In this document: positions 34,701-46,117 of the stretch, piece after piece | Layout of the letters: every line of letters starts with the position of its first letter | Numbering within the stretch: position 1 is the first letter of the stretch | DNA from: Cephalopachus bancanus | Lineage: Eukaryota; Chordata; Mammalia; Primates; Tarsiidae | Assembly: GCA_027257055.1 (NCBI GenBank) | Contig: JAPVLO010000278.1 | Coordinates: 248,001 to 312,000, forward strand | Reading direction: 5' to 3' | Length of the DNA stretch: 64,000 nt | Program-made: the position numbers and the translations under genes | Notes under the pieces: model-generated | The model's database searches: none | What the model saw: the letters and a program-made list of their open reading frames with translations, nothing else | What the model was told of the DNA's origin: nothing

Positions 34701-35907
34701 GTTTTGCATGCCCACAATAATCAGTGAAGCCACTGCTGCACCAGGAGTGACACTGCACTACACAGTCCAGGGCGTCAGTGGACTCTACCTTCTAGGCTAC
34801 ACAAGGATGAGATCACTTGTCCCCGTCCCCAAGCAATGTGTGGCTAGAGTCTCTCATAATGCTTTATTGAATGGGCTGGGAGTGTGGGAAGGAGAGACGC
34901 AGAGAGTCACTATTTCTTCACACCCACCTCACTTTCTTTCCTACCCTGGATGGAACCCCGGAATCCTACATGAAGTCCTGGCCCAGGTCACCTCAGAGAC
35001 CCACACTCACTCCACTGGGTGGGCACGTGGCTTCTTTCCAGTTCCCTCAATGCCAAGCATGTCCTCTGCCTGCTGCCTGGAGCCTCCAGATATGGGAAGC
35101 AGGGTGAGAACAAGACTGGCGGCCACAGAAGCAGTCTTGCTGACCAGGTGTTGTCTGCCACAGTGCATGCTGGGAGGGAAAAGCCACCACCAACCCCTTT
35201 TTTTGATGGCTGTCATAAACAGCCTCCCTGCCTCCGGTTTCCCAGGTGTACAGATGGCACCAACACAGCGGACAGCAATCAGTTCTGGTCAGAGATTGGC
35301 TGAGCGTTCAGAGGCTGTGGGAAGAGAGGAGACGAGACACTGGGACAGTCCCAGCCATACATCCCCTCTGTTCCTCCCGGGGAGACGACAGGCGAGGACC
35401 TACTGCTGCAGAGCTGGGTTCCTCTGAGTTCACCCAGGAGTTAGGGGCAGGCCCAGGAGAGAGTTCTGCCAGGCCCAGGAGCAGGTGAGCAAGGGCCCCA
35501 GGTCGAGGGCCACAAAGGACACAATGTCTGGATGCTGCTGTGACCCCCTTGAGGACAAGGCTCAGTCCCTGACACAGAAAACACCTGCTCCCCTTGGGCT
35601 CTCCCAAGAGCTTCCACTCCTCCAGAGCACACTGGGGCTTCCTGCAGCAGCCTCGCCTTTCTGAGAGAAGTAGCGTCCACTCCCTCCCCCTGCCTCCTGT
35701 CCTCAGGTGTAGGCCAACGTGTCGCTCCTCCCTAGGCCCCAAGAGAAACTGATGAATATTAAATGCCCACATGCCCACCGAGGTACTCCCAGCAAAGGGG
35801 ACCTGCCTTCTTCCATGCAGAGCACCCATAAAACCCTGTGGGTTCGTAGGTGAGGATTTCCACATATGTTGGTGCCATAGAGTCAGGATCCAGCCGTGGT
35901 TGTGATG
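34701..35907. other. GC-richer unique region with the longest non-repeat open frame
   Basis: The plus-strand frame 34708-35427 is 239 codons, and a 185-codon minus frame (35308-35865) overlaps its end. Neither shows a recognisable domain or a repeated motif, and I see no convincing Kozak context, upstream promoter or CpG island. In GC-richer DNA, stop codons are sparse, so a chance frame is the default. A lineage-specific exon or retrocopy is possible but unsupported. Confidence 0.4.
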
Positions 35908-36110
35908 AGACCTTGTCTCTACAATAAATTAAAAATTAGCCAGGCATGGTAGCACTCACCTATAGTTCCAGCTACTTGGAAGGCTGAGACGGAAGGATCG
36001 CCAGAGTCTAGTGGGTCAATGCTGCGGTGGCTGTAAACATATCACTGCACTCCAGCCTGGGTGACAAAGTGAGACTCCAACTCAAAAATAAATAATAAAC
36101 AAATAAATAA
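35908..36110 (+). mobile_element. 5'-truncated Alu (linker and right monomer)
   Basis: It starts in the linker ('gagaccttgtctctacaata') and runs to 'gagactccaactcaaaaat' plus a TAAA tail. The left monomer is missing. Decay such as 'cggtggctgtaaacatatca' suggests it is older than the 18-kb copies. Confidence 0.88.
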
Positions 36111-36114
36111 ATAA

Positions 36115-36660
36115 AAGACTGTCAGACTGGATTTTTAAAATGATATGCTACTAAAAAAGACACACCTTAAATACAAAGACAAATAAGGTTTTAAAAAAAC
36201 TATAGCATGCTCCATCAGAAATCTCACACCACACAAGGCTAATGTGTGCAACATTCAAACAAGGAAGAAGAGGCCACTGAGGACAGAGGAAAGGGTTGGT
36301 CCTGAGATGGACATGGGTGGGGCCGGCCAGCACTATCTGCGGGGTTGTGGTGAGCAGGGCAGCTGTTCTAGGGCTCACTTCCGTTGCACTCCCTACAGAG
36401 ATGGCAATAATAGCACCTGCCTTCTTGGGCTGTTTGAGAATTAGATGAAGTCGTGGTGCCTGACCTCACATCCCTAAGCTGCTTTCAGACCCAGCCGGGT
36501 GAGCAGTTCCATGCCCTGACCATGTCCCACCTCAGACAGGTGCCTGCATTTTTTCTTCTTTGGTGCTTCAGGGCTTTCTTGTGAGCCCAGAGGCTCAGCC
36601 TGGCAGGTGGGGACTAAAGACCTGAGGGCAGTCTCCACCACTAGAGCATGAGGACCACCA
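36115..36660. other. Unique noncoding stretch
   Basis: No gene or clear repeat. It grades from AT-rich beside the Alu tail into GC-richer sequence. Confidence 0.5.
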
Positions 36661-36669
36661 CCTGCCTCC

Positions 36670-36900
36670 TTCAGAAGCTCTCTCGCAGCCTCACTCTCCC
36701 CTCAGATGTCCCTGTGGGGTCCCCCTGCCTCAGTCACAGGCCGTCTCCCACTCTCAGTCTCCCCTCAGATGTGCCAGTGGGGTCTCTGCCTCTGTCGGAG
36801 ACTCTCCTGAGGCCTCAGTTTCCCCTCAGATGCCGCTGTGTGGTCCCCCTGGCTCTGTCAGAGGCTCTCTCAGGGCCTCAGCCTCTCCCCCAAGGTGCCT
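36670..36900. repeat. ~62-bp tandem repeat, about 3.5 units
   Basis: The phrase 'cccctcagatg' recurs at about 36698, 36761 and 36822, with a degenerate fourth start near 36885. Between them 'gtggggtccccctgcctc' or 'gtggggtctctgcctctgtc' repeats, followed by 'gtctccc...cctcag'. Units differ by 15-25%, so this is an old minisatellite. The 115-codon frame at 36648-36995 reads it as a repeated Ser/Leu-rich peptide and is not good gene evidence. Confidence 0.85.
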
Positions 36901-39160
36901 GGGCCTTTGGCCAAGCCTCCCTTGTCTACAGCCGCCTTCTGGGACATTCACCTGTGTGCCGTTCCTCCTTCTGCTTCTCTCTCCCTCACCCCTGATGCTT
37001 TTGTTCCCCTAGGCAGCCAGTCCACAGGATTCCAGGCTCTGCTTCTAGATGCTGAGGGCGTTCTAGTCCAGGAGAACACAAGGAGAGAACCCCCGGGGGT
37101 CAATCATCCCCGTGGCCCATGGGAGGCCAGCCCAAACTGCCGTGAAGAGGCAGGGAGGGAGCAGATGCCAGAGGACAGGGGAGAATGCTGCACAGGAGGT
37201 CTGTGGCACTGACTTCCCCATGGAGCTATGATGCCACCTAGACCTAGCATGACAGGAGCGGTCTAGCCCCACGGCCCAGAGAGCACACGGGGGCCCAAGG
37301 ATACCACAGTGAACTCGCGGAGGCCACTCTTATTTTATATCTTTGAAAGAAATGTGGTGACATCTGTCTGCCTCTTCAGGGATGCCTAGCTTGGGCCATT
37401 CACGGGTTCACCAACCCCTCTCTTCCTCCCTGTGACATCTCTGCAAAGTTGGGTCAGCTGCTGCAATGAAAAGCAAGTCCCTCAGGACACCGGGGTGGGA
37501 CAAGGATGCGAGGGGCATTCCAGTCAATCCCCCAAGAGATAGGACACAGACCCAGGCCTTGGACCATTCACGCTCTCTCTTGGCCTGGGAGTTATCGAGA
37601 AACTGCAGTCTCCCTCCTTCCCGTGAACCTTCTAGACGCCAGTGTCATTCTCTAATGGTCTGTAGCAGATGGCCCATCTGCCGATGGCCCATCTGCCGAT
37701 CCCTGTCACCGTTACTCTCTCTGAATACCATTAAAGTGTCAAGCGAATACTGTCCAGGCTGCATTACAAGAAGGGTTGGGATTCATGCTGCATTTATGAA
37801 CAGGGTTCAGCTCTCTCGCCAACCAAATATAGCAGAGATGACGTGTTCCACTGGCTCCACACGCCAAATACTCACTTTTGATCAAAACATATTGCCTATT
37901 TATCACAAAGAGTCCTCAAGGTTGGCAGGGGATGAAACTGTCTGTGTTTAAGGATCACTTGACCTGGTTTACCCTAGCTTCTCTTATCGATCTCGTTCCG
38001 ATATTTTATTATTACTCAGTGTCCAAGAATGCACTGTCCTTGCTTTCATGGGGGATAGGACCACAAGTGCCCAACAGGATCCTGTGGTATGAAGACCAGA
38101 CTGGAGGGAGGCACTTCCCTGAGGCCAAACCCCTGCCTGTCTCCATGGAAAGTGGGTAGCTGGGTCTTGTGTCTTCAAGCTCAGGTTCAAAGGCCGGAGG
38201 GGTGGAGAGGTAGGGCCTGGAGCCTACCAAAGAGATGCCCTGTAGTTCATGCCATGCACACAGGTCTCCTCAATGGAGTCGTTTAAAGAGGGATTCTTAG
38301 AAAGCACACCACTAACCCCCTGAACCGCTGCTACGATCCTATAAACACATCTCACCTGGTTGAGGTCAGTGAGGGTCCCCAGTGCTCACGGTTCTGCCCC
38401 TGTGCGTCTTCCTGCAGTCTCCTATGGGCTGCTCCCTGTGATGGGCTTTTGTTTAGGAAAGGAAGATCTGACCACGCACATGGTTAGTCCAAACCATTCA
38501 CACCCCAACATGCCCAACATTCCTCCTGTGGGCACGCAGTTCCTACTAGGAAGAAGAACACGGAATCGCTCAGTGTCTGAGTCTGCTTCATCTGGGGCAG
38601 TCCTCAAGTCAGTGTTAGATCTTTTCTCCATATGCCTAACAGTTTCTGGCCCTTTTAACTGGTTAACACGTCAACCTAATCTCTCCACAGTGCTTTGGGA
38701 TGCCTTTTACTCAACAAATAGTAAATAAGTAATGGACGTATTCATTCGCCTCGTTTCATCTTTCTGCACCAAGCCACGAGACTATCCTTCTGCCATAGTT
38801 AACACTCTTGGTTTCAATTAATAAAAATACACTCCAAACCAGCTTAAGAAAAAAAAGGCATTCTGTAAGGTGGCAATCCAAATAAACCCCAGGGTCGACC
38901 CACTCTCCAACTGGCCAACTGAAGACCAGTCTAGCAACAGAAGGCATTAAAGAGCAACCGCAACCCTTAATTCTTCTTAATTTTTAAACAACTTTAACTA
39001 GAACTCGACTGAGATCCACAGCAGCATATTCCCAGAGTCCCTCTTCCCTTGCCCTGATCTCCTCAGACCCCATACCTGCTCTGGTCTCTCCTTCACAAGC
39101 CTCTTCTCAGACACTGGGGTCTCTGTCTCTCACCCCTTCCTGTAGAGAATATACAGGTTG
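36901..39160. other. Unique noncoding stretch
   Basis: A short 15-bp doublet 'atggcccatctgccg' occurs twice in tandem at about 37668-37697. The 161-codon frame 37466-37951 and the 122-codon frame 38360-38728 have no recognisable domains. Nothing else stood out. Confidence 0.5.
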
Positions 39161-39164
39161 CATG

Positions 39165-39462
39165 AAGAATACAACCCTCCTCCCCCACGTCTGTCTTCTT
39201 TCCCCCTCTCCTTCTGTCTTCTCTCCCCCGCCCCCTCCCTCCCCCTCTCTCCTCTCCCTCCCAATCCCTCTTCCTCTCTCTTTCTCCCTCTCTTGTCTCC
39301 CTCCTCCCTCCCTCTCCCTCCCCCTCTTTCCCTCTCTCTTTCCCTCTGCCTCTCTTCTCTCTCCCCTCCCTCCCCCTCCCTCCCTCTCTCTCTGTCTCTC
39401 TTCTCTCCCCCACTTCCTCCCCACCATCTCTGTCTCTGTCTGTATCTCTCTCTGTTTGGTGT
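39165..39462. repeat. Polypyrimidine (CT-rich) tract, ~300 bp
   Basis: The plus strand is about 95% C or T here, with only scattered G and A. It consists of 'ccctccctccccctctctc'-type units. The 187-codon minus-strand frame over it is almost entirely Arg, Glu and Gly, the translation of GA repeats. Such tracts can form intramolecular triplexes. Confidence 0.95.
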
Positions 39463-40900
39463 AGATCACTTTTTCCTCTTTTTAGCTTCCTTTCCATTCT
39501 ACACATGTTCTTGAGTTTGCAACACAAAAACCCTGGGAACTGGACTTTCAAGAGCTGAGCTTTCTTCTTCTGACCCTCACAGAGCTCCAGCAGGAGCCTG
39601 CAGGATTCCAGGCCCGGGCTCTGCGGTCCAGGCTGCTGGTCTCCTTCTTCAGCCACGGGAATGTCGGCTGTGAGGGATCCACTGAATCCCTTCCCAGAAG
39701 CTGCCTTTTGCCAGAAGGAGCCACCTCACCCAAGGTCCTGCCCCTCCCCAGCACAGCCCTCATTAGCCACGTGTCCTTGCCTGTCCTAGCAAAGGCCCGG
39801 TTTCCTCAAAGAAAGACACCTCTAGGCCGCCTCTGTGAGACCAGCTGTGACATCATCTAGCTCTTCCTCTGCGCATGCCAGCGCCCCCCTCACGGGTGCT
39901 GTTTCCAGGACGCACCTCAAGACACCACCTGCACTTAGATCTCCGTCTCAGAGCCTGCTTCTTGGGACCAACCTAAAACCGCTGATGCCAGGTGTGCCCC
40001 AGAAACCTGACCCTCCCAAGAGATCAGGGAGCTGAGTTATCTGTGAGCTGACTCCCAGTGAAGACCCAAGCAGTGGGTAGGGGAAGTGCCCATAGCCTGT
40101 GTCATGCGAAAGTAGCGTCTGTAGGAAAACCGTTTCCAGAGCCCAACTGCAACACAATTCAGGCAGGAGGGAGGACACAGTAGGCACTGCTCAGGCATTG
40201 AAGAGGCTGAGGGAAGGAAAGCGGGACAGGGCAGTTCAGTGCTAAAGATGTGGGAAGAGGCAGCATAAGGCTAAGGCAGCCAGGTCCAGGTTGTATCAAA
40301 GATAGACATTTATTTCTCACAATATCTTGCTGATACACGCTGTGCCAGGGCCTGCCAAGGCTGCACCAGGGACGGTCGGAGGACAGGGAGACAGAGTGCA
40401 TGGAGCTGACCCCTCAAGTGAAGCAGCACTGCAGCAGGCCCTCCTTCTAACTGCTCTGTCCCAAGCCCTAGTCCTCAGCCCACCTCCTACTCAGGTGATC
40501 GGTTAACCCCCCACCATCATGAGTAGTGGCTCTGGTGTCCAGCAGAACTGATCCTACTCTCTCCCTGTCAAAGGGTTGCCTGGCCACACCCTGGTTCTCT
40601 CCCAAACAGGCAACAGGATTTCTCCTTTTTCCAATATGAATAGGCTGGGAATCTTCCATATGGTTATGTTCTGCTTCCCTGTTGGTTAGCATTTCATCTC
40701 AAAACCATTTCTCTCCTCAGATTTTATTATAAGCCATCGGAAGCACCAGCTGTTTCTTCAACACTGTCCAGAAATGTCCTAAGCCAAATACCCCGTTTCA
40801 TCACTCACAAGTTCTACCTTCCACAAAACACGGTCACACAAACACAATTCTACCAAGTTCTTTGATACTTTATAGCAAGGATAGTCTTTCCTTCATTGTC
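39463..40900. other. Unique noncoding stretch, GC-richer
   Basis: No named repeat or exon. Frames up to about 80 codons are on both strands and unrecognised. Confidence 0.5.
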
Positions 40901-40909
40901 CAATATTGC

Positions 40910-41100
40910 CACTTTGTCATGAGAAGACACGGTCCATCAGGAGACAAGCCCTCATCAGACACCTTGATCTTGTACTTCCAGCCTCCATAACTGAAAAATA
41001 AATGTTTGTTGATTATAAGTCATCCAGTCTATGGTGTTTTGAGATTAGGATCTCAATATAAGAATTTGGGAGGGACACAAACATTCAGATCACTGCAATG
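40910..41100 (+). mobile_element. MaLR LTR 3' fragment, possibly chimeric
   Basis: 'cttgatcttgtacttccagc' plus 'ctccataactgaaaaataaa' and 'catccagtctatggtgtttt' is the sense 3' part of a MaLR LTR. It is followed directly by 'tttgggagggacacaaac', a phrase normally at the antisense end of such LTRs. Either two LTR ends are juxtaposed or the tail is fortuitous. Confidence 0.6.
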
Positions 41101-41790
41101 ATTAGCCACTAATATATTGCAAAACGTGGACATCAAAGAGCTATGTTAACACTTCTGCTCTCTGTCTTAATACTGCCTGAAAGGACATACTAAACATCTG
41201 AAAACTCAACAAATACCACACCTGTTCACCACATTTATTCAGATGAATGAAAAGAGATGTCAGGTATGCTGGTTGCTGGGTTAGACACTCGTGCTACTGC
41301 TCTAGCCATGGGATCCACACAGTCCTGCATCCTGAACTGCCTGAGATGGCAGGTGGGCCGTGGTTGGAACCAGTTCATGTGGACCGGGCACAGAGCTTCA
41401 GTATAGGATGTGTGCATGGGAGGCCAGGCTGCCACCACAGGCCTGCACACCTGTGGCCACTCATGGTCTTATTTGGCCCTCTGACGACGGGGGGGAAAGG
41501 CAGTCTGGGTCAGAGTAAGGTCATCTCAACAGGTGGTGAAGTTGGACATAGTACTTCAGGACAGCCCACTCAGGACTGGCCCTGGACAACAGGACTGGCC
41601 CTGAAAGCAAGTGAGGGAAGCACTTCAACCCATGTCCCTGGTTATCAGTACCTCACCTGAAAACAGAATTGACCTAGAGTGAAAATACGTATGGACATAT
41701 GACCAGCAGTTAATGGCTTGGCCGTGTAGTCAGGGGTCAGGAAGGACAAAATGAAAGGAATGGTTGGGAGGGTGGAGAATGCCTTGTGAG
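41101..41790. other. Unique noncoding stretch
   Basis: The 137-codon frame 41247-41660 has no family resemblance. No repeats were recognised before the minisatellite begins. Confidence 0.5.
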
Positions 41791-41794
41791 TAGA

Positions 41795-42295
41795 CCCACA
41801 ACTATGGGGGTGGACACTACAACCTGTGGAGAGGGCACCAGGATTATAGAGTGAACACCACATCCTCTGGAGTGAAAACTAAGATTACAGAGTGGATACC
41901 CATCCTCTGGAATGGGAACCATGTCTTCTGGAATGAGCACCAGGATTACAGAGTGAACACCACATCCTCTAGAGTGAACACCAGGATTATAGAGTGAACA
42001 CCAAGTCCTCTGGAGTGGGAACCAGGATTATGGAGTGAACACATGTCCTCTGGAGTGGATAGGATTGTGGCGTGGATACTATGTCCTCTGGAGCAGGAAC
42101 CAGGATTATAGAGTGGACACTCTATCCTCTGGAGTGGGCATCAGGGTATTAGAGTGAACACCATATCCACTGGAGTGGACACCAGGATTATAGAGTGGAC
42201 ACCAGGATTGTTGACTGGACTCTACGTCCTCTGGAGTGGGCACCAGGATTGTGAAGTGGAAACCATGTCCTTTGGAGTGGACATCATAACGCTGA
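41795..42295. repeat. ~41-bp minisatellite, about 12 units
   Basis: The unit reads 'accaggattatagagtgaac' then 'accatgtcctctggagtggg'. The half-units themselves alternate, and partial or skipped halves occur, for example at 41910 and 42195. Units differ by 5-20%. It lies in otherwise unique DNA. The array may continue the composition of 41.7-41.8 kb more degenerately. Confidence 0.95.
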
Positions 42296-44280
42296 GAATG
42301 AAAGTCTCTTATTACATGTCATTGCTCTGCAGAAAAGCTCCTCTGAGGCACAAATACAGTCACGTGGACACAACACCTTTCTAACCTGTGCGTCAGTCCT
42401 GAGTCGTCTGCAGGGATGGAGCTATTTCTGGCCCAGCAGGGTGGGTCCTTTTCATTCAGGTTGCTACTGCGACTGCCATTGCCAACTGCTTAGCCTGTCA
42501 GATGCAGAAAACCAATACTGGACCCCCATTTGGCAGCATCTTCTGAGAAACCCACACAGCCACATGTGGCTGAGTGCTACTTCGGGCTCTCCCATCCAGA
42601 GGAAGCAGCAGTTTACCCTGGCTGCTGTCCACCTCAGAATTCAACCTCTGATCACCAGCTCGGCTCCCTCTCAAGCTGGAACCAATGACACAGCCCAGCA
42701 GCATCTGCAGCAACAGGCTACTTTTAAGGGAGCATCCCCAGCATGTTTTTACCTCCCTCCCCACATGTTGAAGACAGGGCTGTATTTGCCTGCATAGTTT
42801 CTCTTTGATGGGAGGTCAGGGCTGAACGGATTCAAAGAAGGCAAATGTCAGATGACACCAAAATGCCTACTCTAATAACAACCACACAGATTAACCAGGG
42901 CTTCCATGTACTTCCCAAATGCATGGTTGCCGACCTTGGGGCCCTGGCACAGCAGACATCTCAGTACCACCTCAAGCTGTGTTATGTATTGTCAGAAATC
43001 AAGGGACTAAAGGATATCAATATCCCCAGTGGCATTTTTTCCCTAAAAATCATCAGTGAACTTGTGTTTTTGAAGACAGTATATGAACCACCTTCTTGTG
43101 GCAGAAGACACGACTGACTAATGCATAAAAAACTACTGTGTGTGTAGTTCTGCCCACCTTCTTGTTAGGCAACAAGTTAGTGTTTCTTGCTTCAGGGCAG
43201 TGGCTCCATCCTCTGTATGTATCCTCTCTAAACTTTAAATCAATACAATGGCATTCTGTGTTATTGAAGACATTCTTCTCTTTTCCCGACCCCATATGGC
43301 ATACATTTTCTCACTAAATACACATTACACTCTTTGTAACATTGCAACGTGTTTAAAAGTCTATCCACACGCACTTATGAAAAAAAGTTTCTCCTCAGCA
43401 TTCAAACAAGGTTGAGGTAATTCACGACCTTTCTCTCTTACAAAGGATCTGGTCCATAATAGAAGATTCAGTCAAACTATTATTTGTTAAATAGATGATA
43501 AATGAGGAAGTGAATCAATTAAATTTACTGGCCACTCCAACAAATCCTTAACAATTTGAATTAATAGTCATAATTCTGAACCCACGAATCAAAATGAGAA
43601 ATGTAATAATTTTAAGTATCTACTTGGTAGATAAACCATTAACATGAAGCAAATAAATAAAAAGTTAAGTCTATATTTTGAGCATTGTAAGACAGTTATT
43701 TTGTTCATGTGCATAGTCTCTGCTTAGGAATAGAAAGTTAAGGGAATATCATCTCCCAATGTTTTTTATAAATAGCGTAAAAGTCATTCCTGTGCCATTT
43801 TAGTATGTTTATCCGTTCTGTTATTTTCAGAAACCTCCTTTAGATAAAGTTGTCTAAATATTTTCTAAATCTGATGTTCTAGGCTGTCAGCCTCAGGTTA
43901 TAACCATAAAAGTTGAGTGTGACAACGTGTGCTGGATTCCAACGTGTGCTGAATCCTAACTCTCTGCAGACATTGAGGACCCACGGTGACTCTTCTGGCA
44001 TTAGATGAAATATTCATAGTGGAGTGTTTACATGTTCAATGCTCGTAAAATGTTCAGCCATAAATATCATTCCCCATAATAACCATAAGATTTAGAAAGG
44101 CAAGTGCAGTTTAAAGATCCTAGGGGAATTGTAACTAACCATTTCTGCTTAATAACGAACATCAAAGACCAAAATATCATTTATACAATGAATTACCCTG
44201 TTTCTCACATGTCATGTCTACTAATGTATTATTTACTAAAGATTGATTCCAAAGATATAATTTCCTTCTGGTAAGTCTTC
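42296..44280. other. Unique noncoding stretch
   Basis: The first kilobase is GC-richer, then AT-rich from 43.3 kb. A 118-codon frame (42441-42797) is unrecognised. A small doublet, 'acaacgtgtgctg' and 'ccaacgtgtgctg', occurs at about 43922-43951. Confidence 0.5.
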
Positions 44281-44289
44281 AAAAATATT

Positions 44290-44782
44290 GGAGGTCAAAC
44301 AAATACATGCATGTTCATAGCAACAGTATTCACAACCACCAAGAGATAGAAACAACTCACATGCCCATCAGAGGATGAGTGAAAGGACAAATTCCAGGAT
44401 AGCTATACAAAGGAATATTATTCAGCCATAAAAAGACATGAAACGCTGATACATGCTACAGTAGGAGGGAACAATGGAAACATTGTGCTAAGTGAGAATC
44501 CAGACACAAAAGGACACCAACTGTATAACTGACTTTATTTGCATGAAACGTCCAGAATAGGCACATCCATAGAGAAAGAAAGTAGATTCGAGGTTATCAG
44601 GGGCTGGGGGCTGAAGAGTGACTGCTTATTGGGTATGGGGTTTCTTTTTTGGGTGATGAAATATTCTAGAACTAGACAGTGGTGATAGTTGTACAACATT
44701 GTAAATGTACTGAAAATCATTAAATTGTTCACTTTAACTTGTCAATTGTATGTTATGTAAATTTCACCTCAATTTTTTAAGA
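44290..44782 (+). mobile_element. L1M-type 3' end, sense
   Basis: 'catagcaacagtattcacaa', 'ggaatattattcagccataa', 'aacattgtgctaagtgagaa' and 'ggttatcaggggctgggggc', ending 'tatgtaaatttcacctcaat', are in the order of an old L1M/L1MB 3' end. It is 5'-truncated, with no long frame. Confidence 0.82.
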
Positions 44783-44840
44783 TCAGAAAAAAAGCTAGAG
44801 ACCTTAAACTGGAAAGGTCACAAACAGTTATGAAAACTTC

Positions 44841-44984
44841 CTGGCTGTGCATGATTGCTCAAGCCTGTAATCCCAGCTCTTTGGGAGGCCTCAGTGGGAG
44901 GATTGCTAAAGCCCAAAAGTTTGAGACCAGGCTGAGCAACGAAATGAGACCCCATCTTTATTTATTAAAAAAAGAGAAAAAGAA
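44841..44984 (+). mobile_element. Alu left monomer (FLAM-like) with TSD
   Basis: A single monomer 'tggctgtgcatgattgctca' to 'ccccatctttatttatt' plus an A-rich tail. It is flanked by 'aaacttcc' on both sides (44833-44840 and about 44995-45002). There is no right monomer, so this is a free left monomer or a truncation. Confidence 0.8.
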
Positions 44985-44989
44985 AATTA

Positions 44990-45387
44990 AAAACAAACTT
45001 CCAAGAAAGAGGTAGTATAGCAAGATGGAGAGCCTGCTAGACCCTGAGTTCAATGCCTCAGTCTAAGTATGAGCATGGGCCCCACGGCCACTGGATTCCA
45101 CGTCCCTGGGTGAATCACAGTCTTCACGACTCCCTCCTCTGGAAAATGAAACCAACTTCAGTCCTCATGACCTCAGTGCACTGCTGTGAGTGTGAAGTGA
45201 TAACAATATATACAGACCATGCAGTTTAAACTAATATGTAAATACACAAAGTGGGCTAAATAGACATGCAAACATGCATATGTCCAAACATGAACTTATT
45301 AGGTCATTTTCAAGGAAAAAGTATATATACTATTCAGAGTACACTCTTACTTCTTCACTGTGTAATATTTCCAGTGGGGAAAGTAAT
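44990..45387. other. Unique noncoding spacer
   Basis: A short unique stretch just before the large inverted duplication; nothing else recognised. Confidence 0.5.
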
Positions 45388-45519
45388 CATTTGTAATAAT
45401 TTAATTTTAAAGTACATTTTATATGCACATAAAGTATTTTATATGTGTCTAAACCATATTATATGTAAATATATGTATTATTTTTTTCAATACACACCAC
45501 ATGCTGGTTATAAATAGCG

Positions 45520-45745
45520 CAGACTCAGAGCCTCACTGCCTGGGTCCAAATCCAAGGCTGAACTTCTGCTTGCTGTGTGATTGCTGTGGACAATTTGTTG
45601 ACTTCTCTTCTTCAATTTCCTCATCTGTAAAATCAAGATAATAATAGTACCTGTCCATTGGGTTATTAGGAGACTTAGCTGACTTACTATTTGTAAAGAA
45701 CTTAGAACGGTGTCATAGAAATGTTTGTTGACCTACACTCACTGC
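45520..45745 (+). mobile_element. MIR SINE, sense (in the left arm)
   Basis: 'cactgcctgggtccaaatcc', 'tgctgtgtgattgctgtgg' and 'tttcctcatctgtaaaatca' plus 'agataataatagtacctg' is the MIR consensus in order. Its counterpart lies antisense at 47.86-48.05 kb because the surrounding DNA is duplicated in inverted orientation. Confidence 0.9.
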
Positions 45746-45869
45746 CTCATTGAATTATCTTCAGTGTGTAAAGTGGTCTTATTTTCCCTTTACAGAAAAT
45801 GAAGACGCTAAGGGTAAAGGGACTTGCCCAGAACTCTACAACAACTTTGCTCTCCCAACTCTGAACTCT

Positions 45870-46091
45870 TTTCTTTAAATATCATATGTGTTAGTATGTA
45901 TGCATTTTTTTATTTTTACAAAAATATAGGATACAGGCATAGTTTTGGTATATGCATAAATTGTGTAGTGGTGAAGGCAAGGCTTTTACGGTATCCATCA
46001 CCTGAATAACGTACACTGTACCCTTTAATTGATTTATCATCCCTCAACCCTCCCACACCTCCACATTTCCAAGTTTCCAGTGTCTGTGTTC
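45870..46091 (-). mobile_element. L1 3' UTR, antisense (in the left arm)
   Basis: 'tttttacaaaaatataggat', 'gtggtgaaggcaaggctttt', 'ggtatccatcacctgaataa' and 'ctcaaccctcccacacc' are the reverse complement of the L1 3' UTR at 47.5-47.69 kb. It is cut at 46091, where the sense L1 body begins shortly after. Confidence 0.85.
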
Positions 46092-46117
46092 ATTTTCAAA
46101 AAAGAGACTGAACCACC

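Larger units (their letters stand above)
45388..46091 (+). repeat. Left arm of large inverted duplication
   Basis: This ~704-bp arm is the reverse complement of 47499-48174 with roughly 85-90% identity by eye. It carries, in order, AT-rich sequence, a sense MIR, further single-copy-looking sequence and an antisense L1 3' UTR. The edges are abrupt: outside 45388 and 46091 the match stops. Shared differences suggest an old duplication. Confidence 0.9.

Noticed and set aside
39093..39656. 187-codon Arg/Glu/Gly-rich minus-strand frame
   Set aside because: Explained by the CT-rich tract read on the opposite strand; pure low complexity.
41795..42295. CRISPR-like array of spaced repeats
   Set aside because: Units are contiguous and diverged with no unique spacers, and the genome is mammalian; it is a minisatellite.
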